Assembly: GCA_027490665.1 (NCBI GenBank)
Contig: JAIXXP010000129.1
Location: 1-64,000, forward strand
DNA: 64,000 bases
Direction of reading: 5' to 3'
Source of the DNA: Cryomorphaceae bacterium
Lineage (GTDB): Bacteria > Bacteroidota > Bacteroidia > Flavobacteriales_D > Crocinitomicaceae
Each line of letters opens with the position of its first letter. Position 1 is the stretch's first letter. A model generated the notes under the pieces. That model was not told the origin of the DNA, did not search any database, and saw only the letters and a list, made by a program, of their open reading frames with translations. Of this stretch, positions 46,501-52,675 are shown one piece after another. Position numbers and translations under genes: made by a program.

Positions 46501-48032
46501 CACCTAGTGTCTTTAATTTTCAAAATGGAGCTTTCTCGGCAAACCTGCAACTACAAACAGGTTTGAATAACATCGTTTTAAGCGTCACAAATAATTGCGG
46601 AACCGATCTACAAGCTTGGAACCTCAATTACACGCCTTGTGTCCATCCTCAAATTTCAATTTTAAAAACTGGGCTTAATGGGAGTACTGTTGCCAATTCC
46701 GCGTTGTTGTTCAGTGCTCAAGTAAGCGCGCTTACTACGGAGCAAATCATTTTGTCATTAAACGGACAAGGCGGTCAAGTTTTTGCCCTTCAAAATCAGA
46801 ATTTGACCGCGTCATTGAACTTGCAACCGGGACCAAATACTATCGTACTTCAAGGAAAAAATGCTTGCGACCGCGCAAGTCAAACCATCACGATAAACTA
46901 TGTGCCTTGTACTGCACCTATAATTCAATTTGGGCAAGCGGCCGGAGCAAGTACCAATCCTACCTTTCAATTCAGCGCAAGCGTAAGTGCCGTATCAAAC
47001 GCTCAGAATGTCAACCTTATGCTCAATAATGTCGTGCATCCTTTTAGCTACCAAAACGGGAATATCAGTGCAACTTTACAACTGACAAACGGCGCAAATT
47101 TAGTCACGCTCAGTGCGCAAAATAGCTGTGGCGTTGCGTCTGAGGCTATCACTTATTCCTATACTGCACCTTGCGTACAACCAAGTGTTGATATCACTAG
47201 CCCAACCGCCGGAACCGTTCCTAACCAAGCAATTATTCTTACCGCCACCGTTGAACAAATCAATCAAGTTTCAGCGTTACAAATTCTGAATAATGGAATT
47301 GCTCAACAAGGTGCCAATCTTATAGGCAATCAATTGAGCATCCCGTTAACACTTGTGGCAGGCAACAATACGATTTCTGTCTCTGCCTCAAATACATGTG
47401 GAACAGATTCAGATAGTAGAGAATTCAGCTTCACACCTTGTTCCATTCCACAAGTGATCTACAATATGGATCCAAGTGGTCATACCACCAATCAATCGAT
47501 TTTTACCTATGACGCTCAAATTGTCAATTATTCGCCAAACATGGTGGTAACACTTTCCATGAATGGTGTTTTGCTAACAGGCTACAACAATACAAATGGA
47601 AACATACTCGCAGAAGTGAGTTTTCAACCAGGTTTGAATAACCTCACCATCACCGTTACAAATGATTGCGGCACCCTAACAGACGTCTATCTTGTGACCT
47701 TTGACAGCACAGGTGGCCAAGGCATCATGACAAATCCGAATGGCAATAAACAAGCAGAAGGAAAACAAGATATCTCAACTCCTGCGCCAACAACACCGCA
47801 ACCTGTAGCACCAAAGCCAGTGGCACCAAAACCAGTGGCACCAAAACCAACAACTACTCCGGCGCCAACAACACCGCAGCCTGTAGCACCAAAGCCCGTG
47901 GCACCAAAACCAACAACCACTCCGGCGCCAACAACACCGCAGCCTGTAGCACCAAAACCAACAACCACGGAACCCGCTCCAAAGCCTGAGAAAACCAATG
48001 AAAATACCAACGTTAAAGGAGGAGGTCGTTAG
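43572..48032 (+). CDS. Outer-membrane beta-barrel protein with 12 tandem Cys-paired Ig-like repeats and a Pro-rich tail
   Basis: 1486 residues counted from ATG 43572 including the signal peptide (LYALLLFALTLTHLSAQ); the in-frame start at 43533 lies upstream and would spoil that peptide. Residues 20-265 alternate aromatic and polar residues and end in a barrel-like strand (YTSGFFQLHFKGR), suggesting an OmpA-sized beta-barrel. Residues 286-1380 are 12 repeats of about 91 residues, each opening Cys-x-x-Pro-x-I and closing with N-x-Cys-Gly and a YxxC step into the next unit. A Pro/Ala/Lys/Thr tail of about 85 residues (TPQPVAPKP motifs) ends in VKGGGR, with no T9SS sorting domain. Surface-exposed stalk or adhesin is a reasonable guess; the ligand is unknown. 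Confidence 0.85.
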   Translation: MRKLYALLLFALTLTHLSAQNVNYNSSKWFWGLNYGGTWHSTDLDYERYNGWGLTLGRSYNYDYGRGLSFDIRGRFLSGQWYGQADSFTQLDINANPALSPYFNTNPTYVHNFRSDIRELNLELVLHAGRLRERTGFDPYIFGGVGLTWQQTWADAFDTLGTYAYNSLDLTQPAQQQLIGFMDDIYETRLDGLQGNDWAVNWRPSLGFGLAYHKGRFSIGVEHKTTFTMADSFDGLSQTDPRLRNDWYHYTSGFFQLHFKGRASKPAPVRGNDSPITNINNFTQNCPQPIISMVGQPQTSVSVTTILLRFDLANVNNSQEIQLTNTFNQALPFNFNTQTKRLEATVTLLPGTNTFTITATTPCGSKTQVVQIEQLACQLPTVQIMTSGVNPATVQQVNYALNATLSGHLNANQIQVLHNGMSVSGFNFNPNNGLLQRNINLTPGANTIRITATNDCGSAFDQISINYDDCRTPQLSWLQPNAPGTTTNQGALTISAQLTGSTQNGQVLVLHNNVALPNAQLIGNTISANLTLSPGLNTFQVKYTNPCGTDQINSSINFQNCIPPVINVTSPAINTTLNNAALRLRATVSNVSARNNIKVIFNGIEQNTFTYNNQTSQLELNTPLLPWLNTLTITATNDCGSDVETFTYTYDDCQAPTINLQSNLNNSTSNNPIVVSNSNFAVTATLQNMPFQNGISVTNNGSPVAFSFSNGNFNSVQATLSSMLNLQVGLNQIVINAVRSCGQATKTIFVRYDNCVAPQITLLQPTASGTTTNSQALNLMANISNLVSNQGIQVKLNGVNIPFNWNNNHISSSINLVQGNNTILIQASNACGTDMETLQINYAQCQAPQITTTASIPNGASTSNVNFVYSAVLSNTFANQIQLTVNGQSQNYSFNNNQLSANITLQPGQNVVQVVATNTCGSDIENWSVIYEPCTTPQISNMSPAASVQNAEQQVNLSAQLTGIDNANQISLLQNGTPSVFNFQNGAFSANLQLQTGLNNIVLSVTNNCGTDLQAWNLNYTPCVHPQISILKTGLNGSTVANSALLFSAQVSALTTEQIILSLNGQGGQVFALQNQNLTASLNLQPGPNTIVLQGKNACDRASQTITINYVPCTAPIIQFGQAAGASTNPTFQFSASVSAVSNAQNVNLMLNNVVHPFSYQNGNISATLQLTNGANLVTLSAQNSCGVASEAITYSYTAPCVQPSVDITSPTAGTVPNQAIILTATVEQINQVSALQILNNGIAQQGANLIGNQLSIPLTLVAGNNTISVSASNTCGTDSDSREFSFTPCSIPQVIYNMDPSGHTTNQSIFTYDAQIVNYSPNMVVTLSMNGVLLTGYNNTNGNILAEVSFQPGLNNLTITVTNDCGTLTDVYLVTFDSTGGQGIMTNPNGNKQAEGKQDISTPAPTTPQPVAPKPVAPKPVAPKPTTTPAPTTPQPVAPKPVAPKPTTTPAPTTPQPVAPKPTTTEPAPKPEKTNENTNVKGGGR
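44427..47705 (+). repeat. 12 tandem ~273-bp units encoding Ig-like repeats
   Basis: Each unit encodes about 91 residues starting CxxPxI (CRTPQLSWL, CVAPQITLL, CQAPQITTT, CSIPQVIYN) with strands such as PGLNTFQVKYTNPCGTD before the next Cys. DNA identity between units is low, so the array is old, and recent expansion is not suggested. Confidence 0.8.
47778..47966 (+). repeat. Short tandem repeat encoding the Pro-rich tail
   Basis: Near-identical DNA blocks encode TPAPTTPQPVAPKP units three times, with 3, 2 and 1 internal copies of the 12-nt VAPKP step. The stepwise loss of one inner copy per block indicates slippage, so the length is likely to vary between strains. Confidence 0.75.
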
Positions 48033-48044
48033 ACCTCCTTTTTT
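48018..48044 (+). terminator. Intrinsic terminator overlapping the stop codon of the repeat-protein gene
   Basis: GGAGGTC (48021-48027) pairs with GACCTCC (48032-48038) around GTTA, extended outward by A-T and G-T pairs, then T to 48044. The TAG stop (48030-48032) is in the loop, so the last codons (Gly-Gly-Gly-Arg) form the 5' arm. Confidence 0.8.
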
Positions 48045-48056
48045 GTGCCCAAATAC

Positions 48057-48087
48057 TTGGGTCTCTGCTCAAATCTTCCTATATTCG
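48057..48087 (+). promoter_or_regulatory. Promoter of the PpiD-like gene
   Basis: TTG 48057-48059, 20 nt, TATATTCG 48080-48087 (one mismatch to TAnnTTTG), 21 nt before ATG 48109. Confidence 0.5.
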
Positions 48088-48108
48088 CAATCTTAAATTT
48101 CAACACAA

Positions 48109-50337
48109 ATGGCATTAATTGGTAAAATTCGCGCAAAATCTGGCTTATTAGTAGCAATGATTGGTATCGCCTTGTTGGCTTTCATTCTTAATGACTACCA
48201 AAGTTTATTTGGTATAGGTGAAGGTGAATACGGCATCGGTCTTATTTTCGGTGAAAAAGCAGACCCTGCAAGCTACAGCATTGCAAGTGCTAAATTTCAA
48301 GAGCAAGAGCGCAATCAAGCTGCTCAAAACAACAAAGAATTCACAGAGACTGACATGGAAGCTGCAAGCGACAAAGCTTGGAACTTCATGGTAGACTCCA
48401 CAATTCTTAGCAAGGAATACGAAAAACTCGGAATCGCTGTAACTGACCGCGAACTTGAATCTTATTGGTATGCTAAAGACGGCTTTAGTGTCATTCAAGA
48501 CCTCAGCCAGTTTTTCACAGATTCTCTTACCGGAATCCAAACGCCACAATCTATCGAGAACGGGCGCGTCAAACTCAAAGCTACCTTAGACAACCTCAAA
48601 AAATCTAAAGAAGCTCAAGCCGTAGACCAATGGAACGGATTCAAAGCTTACCACACAGACCGTCGCAAAACAGAAAAATACTTTGGCTTGCTGAAGCAAG
48701 GTGTCTACGTAACCAACCTAGAAGCCGAAGATCAATACTATGCTAACAACGAAAAGAAAACCATTTCTTTTGTTGTACGTCGTTATTCTGAAATCTCCGA
48801 TGCAGACATCAAGGTTTCAGAAGCTGAAGTAAAAGCCTATTTTGACGAGCACAAAGGCGACAAAAAATACTTAGTGCGCAACGCAAGTCGCGATATCAAA
48901 ATGTTTGATGTCAATATCCGCCCTTCAAAAGCCGATTCTACTGTATTTACAAACAAAATGAACACACTACGCGCTGGTTTTTCTGCCAGTACTAACGACT
49001 CCACTTTTATTGCTAAAAATAGTGAAACACCAGTCTACTTTAGTGACAAACGTGCTACCTCTGTGCCTGAAGGTCATCCAAAAGCAGACCGTTACCAAAC
49101 ATATCCAATGAGCCTCGACACCATCTTTAAAACGGCTGCTTTGGGTCAGTTAGTTGGACCATATGTTTCCAAAGAGAAAATGGTCTTGTCTAAAGTCATT
49201 GGTTTTACGCCTGCAAGCCTCAAAGCACGTCATATCCTCATCTCTACGAATAGCTCAAAAGACGAAAAAATCATTGCTGCCAAAAAGAAAACAGCAGACA
49301 GCATCGCCAAAGTCTTAAACAAAACCAACTGGGATGCAATGGCTAAAAAATACTCTGAGGATCCAGGATCCAAAGACAAAGGTGGCGTTTACGAAGACTT
49401 CCTTGAAGGCGATATGGTGAAAGAATTTGGTGGTTATTGTGCTACCGCTCCTATCGGAAAAGTTGGCGTTGTAAAAACAGATTTCGGTTTTCATATTATC
49501 GAGGTTCTTGAGCGCTCTGCCGGTAAATTCCCGCTTCTTGCATCTGTCTCTGTTACCTTCAAACCTTCTGACGAAACCGTTGCTAACATGGAAAGCGAAG
49601 TAAATGGAATCCTTTTGAAACTCGATCGCAAAATTTCCAAAGAAGAAGACCCATTCAAAAAGTCTACGCTATTTGATACCATTGTTACCCGTGCCAATTA
49701 CGCTCCACGCGTCATTCAAATTGAAGACAAAGCGCCAAAAGTATATGGTTTCGTAACCACAATGGCGCGCGACCGCGTACTAGAAATGGCTTACGCTGAA
49801 GACGCAACTGTCGGAACCATGACTATGTCACCTATTCGCGACAAAGAAAAATACGTAATTGCAATGATCAGCGCTATTCGTCCGGAAGGAGAGCCTCTCT
49901 TTGAAAACGTTCGTGCACAAATGGAAAGAGAAATTATCCAAGAGAAAAAAGCAAAACGCTTCATGAATCAATTGGCTGGCAAATCTTTACAAGCAGCCTC
50001 AAAACGCTTCAACACCCCGGTTATCGACGCTGAAGTTACCTTTGGCAACCCTCAAATATCAAACGCAGGTTATGAGCCTACCATCATTGGTAATCTATTT
50101 TCTGGAGCGCTCAAAAAAGGCGAGCGCACACTTCCATTGAAAGGTGAAACCGGAGTTTACGTGATTCAAATTAAATCGAGCACCAAAGCGCCAGCAACCA
50201 CAAACTTCAAAGCGGAAAAAGACCAAATAGCTCAAGGTTTGGCTGGTCAAGTAGAAGGTCAGGCTATGGGTGGTTTACGCAAAAAAGCAGCTGTTGTAGA
50301 TAACCGCATGCTTTCTCAACTCGGCGTTCGACTGTAA
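48109..50337 (+). CDS. Membrane-anchored periplasmic peptidyl-prolyl isomerase, PpiD-like
   Basis: 742 residues. One N-terminal membrane helix (SGLLVAMIGIALLAFIL, residues 12-28) anchors a SurA-type N-terminal chaperone domain. A parvulin PPIase domain follows at about residues 370-480 (KARHILISTNSSKDE, WDAMAKKYSEDPGSKDKGG, GVVKTDFGFHIIEVLER). A C-terminal region with further SurA-like strands completes the protein. This layout is that of PpiD/SurA-like folding factors in Bacteroidota, which help outer-membrane and secreted proteins fold after the Sec translocon. It has its own promoter and is followed one base later by a folate gene. Confidence 0.9.
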   Translation: MALIGKIRAKSGLLVAMIGIALLAFILNDYQSLFGIGEGEYGIGLIFGEKADPASYSIASAKFQEQERNQAAQNNKEFTETDMEAASDKAWNFMVDSTILSKEYEKLGIAVTDRELESYWYAKDGFSVIQDLSQFFTDSLTGIQTPQSIENGRVKLKATLDNLKKSKEAQAVDQWNGFKAYHTDRRKTEKYFGLLKQGVYVTNLEAEDQYYANNEKKTISFVVRRYSEISDADIKVSEAEVKAYFDEHKGDKKYLVRNASRDIKMFDVNIRPSKADSTVFTNKMNTLRAGFSASTNDSTFIAKNSETPVYFSDKRATSVPEGHPKADRYQTYPMSLDTIFKTAALGQLVGPYVSKEKMVLSKVIGFTPASLKARHILISTNSSKDEKIIAAKKKTADSIAKVLNKTNWDAMAKKYSEDPGSKDKGGVYEDFLEGDMVKEFGGYCATAPIGKVGVVKTDFGFHIIEVLERSAGKFPLLASVSVTFKPSDETVANMESEVNGILLKLDRKISKEEDPFKKSTLFDTIVTRANYAPRVIQIEDKAPKVYGFVTTMARDRVLEMAYAEDATVGTMTMSPIRDKEKYVIAMISAIRPEGEPLFENVRAQMEREIIQEKKAKRFMNQLAGKSLQAASKRFNTPVIDAEVTFGNPQISNAGYEPTIIGNLFSGALKKGERTLPLKGETGVYVIQIKSSTKAPATTNFKAEKDQIAQGLAGQVEGQAMGGLRKKAAVVDNRMLSQLGVRL

Positions 50338-50338
50338 A

Positions 50339-50908
50339 ATGACTAAAGCCGAAATTCGCCAGCTTTATAAAGCCAAGCGAGCTCAGCTAAGCCCTTACGA
50401 TCTCACAAAAATTTCAGCACAAATCCAAGGGTTTGTGCTGGATTATTTTAGCTTCTCTTCAAAATACGTGAGCATCTTTCTACCTATCGAGCAACAAAAA
50501 GAAATTTCTACCTACGGCATATTAGAAGACATCTTATTGAAAGGGGGGCATCCTATTCTATCTAAAGCCAATTTCTCTGATCACAGCCTCACGCTTTATC
50601 ACTACGAGCATCCGAGTCAATTGGAATTAAGTTCGTTTGGCATACCAGAACCTAAACACGGCAGAACCATCTTTGCGAGCAAATTAGATTACGTTTTTGT
50701 ACCCCTACTCGCCATCAACTCAGCTGGTCAACGCGTGGGTTACGGAAAAGGCTTCTATGATCGTCTGCTCAAGCAATGCAAGCCTGAATGTCTATTTGTT
50801 GGTTTACATCTTTTTGACGAGTTTGTATCCATCTCTGACCTCCATGAGGCAGACATACCACTACACCTTTGTTTTACACCAGGAGGCGTTTATGATTTCA
50901 GAAAATAA
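50339..50908 (+). CDS. 5-formyltetrahydrofolate cyclo-ligase
   Basis: 189 residues. TKAEIRQLYKAKRAQLS begins as in the family, and GQRVGYGKGFYDRLLKQC is the ATP/Mg-binding signature near the C-terminus. EIST in the middle and the FGIPEPKHG segment are also conserved. It converts 5-formyl-THF to 5,10-methenyl-THF using ATP. One base separates it from the PpiD-like gene, and a small membrane-protein gene starts inside its last codons. Confidence 0.92.
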   Translation: MTKAEIRQLYKAKRAQLSPYDLTKISAQIQGFVLDYFSFSSKYVSIFLPIEQQKEISTYGILEDILLKGGHPILSKANFSDHSLTLYHYEHPSQLELSSFGIPEPKHGRTIFASKLDYVFVPLLAINSAGQRVGYGKGFYDRLLKQCKPECLFVGLHLFDEFVSISDLHEADIPLHLCFTPGGVYDFRK

Positions 50909-51062
50909 CAATCAAGGCAAATTTCACCTCTTGACTATTCTCCTGATTCCGGTAAATATGGTTGCATTGTTTTTAATGCCCCAAAAATTTTGGTGGCTCA
51001 GCATCGCTATTTTGCTGGCATCTGGGGTACTTACTTTTTTGGTTTTGAGGAAGACTTCTTAA
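50892..51062 (+). CDS. Small two-helix membrane protein (56 residues)
   Basis: ATG 50892 lies 17 nt before the end of the cyclo-ligase gene, in another frame. The 56-residue product has a polar start (MISENNNQGKFH) and two hydrophobic stretches (LLTILLIPVNMVALFLM and WWLSIAILLASGVLTFLVL) separated by PQKF, then RKTS. The composition and the coupling to the preceding gene favour a real inner-membrane miniprotein. Its last 32 bp overlap the 3' end of the convergent lipoprotein gene. Function unknown. Confidence 0.6.
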   Translation: MISENNNQGKFHLLTILLIPVNMVALFLMPQKFWWLSIAILLASGVLTFLVLRKTS

Positions 51063-51519
51063 CCCACACACCATCAGCTTCAAAATTCAATTCAATTTTT
51101 GGTGCCGTAATGCGGTCGATATCTGCCTGAGGCGCTTTAGCGTCTTCTAAGAAATGTTTTTGAAGCTCCACTGAAATGGTGTCGAAATAAGCTCTACCAT
51201 GAAAATACGCTACGGAATTGATTTCAGTTACTGGAGGAATCAGAAAATGATCTTTGAAACGCACGCGGATCATGTCGCCGTTGCTTGGCTGAACCTTCAC
51301 CCAACATCCTGCGCTTTGACAAACACCGATGAGCGGAGCGGAAAAAGTAAAGGTGTCGTTTTGAGGTTGTGCCTTGAAAGTAAGCAACATTTGGTCGAGA
51401 GAAACCGCTTGGGTGCTATCCACATCAACTGGGCCATAATGCTTGTATGCGATTTTAGAGGAGTTGCAGCTCGTAAAAAGTAAAGCAGCCAAAGAAAGCG
51501 GGAAAAGTATTTTTTTCAT
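51031..51519 (-). CDS. DUF4920 family lipoprotein
   Basis: 162 residues. A lipoprotein signal (LFPLSLAALLFTSC, Cys18) precedes a DUF4920 domain: residues 60-125 include APLIGVCQSAGCWVKV, with a Cys-x-x-x-Gly-Cys-Trp signature, and VRFKDHFLIPP. The two nearby Cys could form a disulfide or bind a metal; the domain is known mainly from Bacteroidota and Gammaproteobacteria and has no proven role. Probably co-transcribed with the gene at 51550, 30 nt upstream on the same strand. The 3' end overlaps the small membrane-protein gene tail to tail. Confidence 0.82.
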   Translation of the reverse strand: MKKILFPLSLAALLFTSCNSSKIAYKHYGPVDVDSTQAVSLDQMLLTFKAQPQNDTFTFSAPLIGVCQSAGCWVKVQPSNGDMIRVRFKDHFLIPPVTEINSVAYFHGRAYFDTISVELQKHFLEDAKAPQADIDRITAPKIELNFEADGVWVKKSSSKPKK

Positions 51520-51549
51520 GTTGAAATTCAGTAGTAACTGAGCTGGATT

Positions 51550-51918
51550 TTATTGTAAAAAGGTATCAAAGAAAGTACCGAGGTCGTAAGTGCGGTTGTC
51601 TACTTGTACATTGGCAATTTGATTGGCACCGAGAAAACGCAAAATAACGCGTCGTGAATTTGCGTCGTTTGAAACCATGTGAAAAGTAGCAACATGAGAC
51701 TTTGCGTCGAATGCTACGGTAAACATATTGGTGTAGTATTTGGCGTACATTACGACATTTTCTTCTGTTACTTCTGCAGGTAGCGTAAGTGAGATATGGC
51801 CGGTTGCGATACCACCTTGAAGTTCAGCTTTGTTAGTTGCGCTTGCACTGAGGGTTTTTTGTCCAAAAACAAGTAAATTAAGTCCTAGCGCTAAAACAAG
51901 AAGAGTCACCTTTTTCAT
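51550..51918 (-). CDS. Small secreted protein, unknown
   Basis: 122 residues with a clear signal peptide (VTLLVLALGLNLLVFGQ). The mature part (ISLTLPAEVTEENVVMYAKYYTNMFTV to LGTFFDTFLQ) has alternating beta-strand character and no Cys. I do not recognise a family. A TAAATTTG box (51931-51924) ends 5 nt before its ATG. The DUF4920 lipoprotein gene follows on the same strand, so the two probably act in the periplasm together. Confidence 0.75.
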   Translation of the reverse strand: MKKVTLLVLALGLNLLVFGQKTLSASATNKAELQGGIATGHISLTLPAEVTEENVVMYAKYYTNMFTVAFDAKSHVATFHMVSNDANSRRVILRFLGANQIANVQVDNRTYDLGTFFDTFLQ

Positions 51919-51923
51919 AGTTG

Positions 51924-51931
51924 CAAATTTA
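51924..51931 (-). promoter_or_regulatory. -7 box for the small secreted protein and DUF4920 gene
   Basis: Minus-strand TAAATTTG, perfect TAnnTTTG, 5 nt before ATG 51918. A TTG on the same strand (51950-51948) is 16 nt further upstream. Predicted leaderless. Confidence 0.5.
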
Positions 51932-51972
51932 GTTTAGCATAAAACTACAAAATATTTCAATAATTTGGTGCT

Positions 51973-52587
51973 GTGGTATCTTTAATCTTACAACATCAGG
52001 AATTGTGGCCTGAAGCAGGCTGCGATGAAGCAGGCCGCGGTTGTCTAGCCGGCCCCGTGGTAGCCGCTGCGGTCATACTCGATCCAAATAACCCAATTGC
52101 TGCACTGAATGATTCCAAACAGCTCAGTGCCAAAACCAGAAAACTTTTGCGAGAAGAAATCTTGGAAAAAGCACTGTGTTATGGAATTGGCATTGTAGAC
52201 CACAAAGAAATTGATCAGATCAATATCCTGAATGCAAGTATTTTGGCCATGCATAGAGCTCTGGCGAAAATGCCAATTGAGCCTCAATTTATCTTGGTAG
52301 ATGGCAACCGCTTCAAACCGTATCAAGCCATCCCGCATACCTGCATGATCAAAGGAGATGCGCGCTTTTCAAGCATTGCTGCAGCGAGTATTTTAGCAAA
52401 AACAGAAAGAGACCAACTGATGTCAGAACTGCATCAACAATATCCAGCATATGCCTGGGAGCGCAATCAGGGCTACCCTACCCAAGCCCACCGAAAGGCT
52501 ATTGCTACTTTCGGGCCAAGCCCCTATCATCGCCTGACCTTCCAATTACTGCCAAAAGAAAATCAACTCGACCTCTTCAAACCCTAA
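51973..52587 (+). CDS. rnhB: Ribonuclease HII
   Basis: 204 residues. [22 protein letters not shown] holds the first catalytic Asp-Glu pair (Asp18, Glu19), FILVDGNRF the third acidic residue, and [23 protein letters not shown] the fourth with the family's signature. It removes ribonucleotides from DNA and RNA from hybrids. The start is GTG 51973; a stop lies only 9 nt upstream and there is no ATG before the active site. A 7-bp hairpin spans the stop codon. Confidence 0.93.
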   Translation: MVSLILQHQELWPEAGCDEAGRGCLAGPVVAAAVILDPNNPIAALNDSKQLSAKTRKLLREEILEKALCYGIGIVDHKEIDQINILNASILAMHRALAKMPIEPQFILVDGNRFKPYQAIPHTCMIKGDARFSSIAAASILAKTERDQLMSELHQQYPAYAWERNQGYPTQAHRKAIATFGPSPYHRLTFQLLPKENQLDLFKP

Positions 52588-52619
52588 TCAGGTCATGTAC
52601 ACAACAACCTGTTGATTAG
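52584..52619 (+). terminator. Hairpin across the rnhB stop codon
   Basis: CTAATCA (52584-52590) pairs with TGATTAG (52613-52619), with GGT/ACC (52591-52593, 52607-52609) inside. No T-tract follows, so termination would be weak or factor-assisted. Confidence 0.35.
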
Positions 52620-52656
52620 ATTCAAAACGAAGGTCTTCAAAAGCTAAGACATGTGT

Positions 52657-52664
52657 TAACTTTG
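52657..52664 (+). promoter_or_regulatory. -7 box of the 52676-57390 envelope operon
   Basis: TAACTTTG, perfect TAnnTTTG, ending 11 nt before ATG 52676. The leader would be about 5-8 nt. Confidence 0.5.
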
Positions 52665-52675
52665 AAAAAAAAGAA

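Noticed and set aside
44427-47705. Regular repeats considered as a CRISPR or satellite array
   Set aside because: They are in-frame protein repeats with little DNA identity between units.
47687-48010. 107-codon minus-strand frame (Gly-Phe-Gly-Ala-Thr repeats)
   Set aside because: Direct reverse reading of the Pro-rich tail repeats; no independent support.
51977-51984. TATCTTTA as a promoter for rnhB
   Set aside because: It lies after the only plausible start codon and inside the coding sequence.
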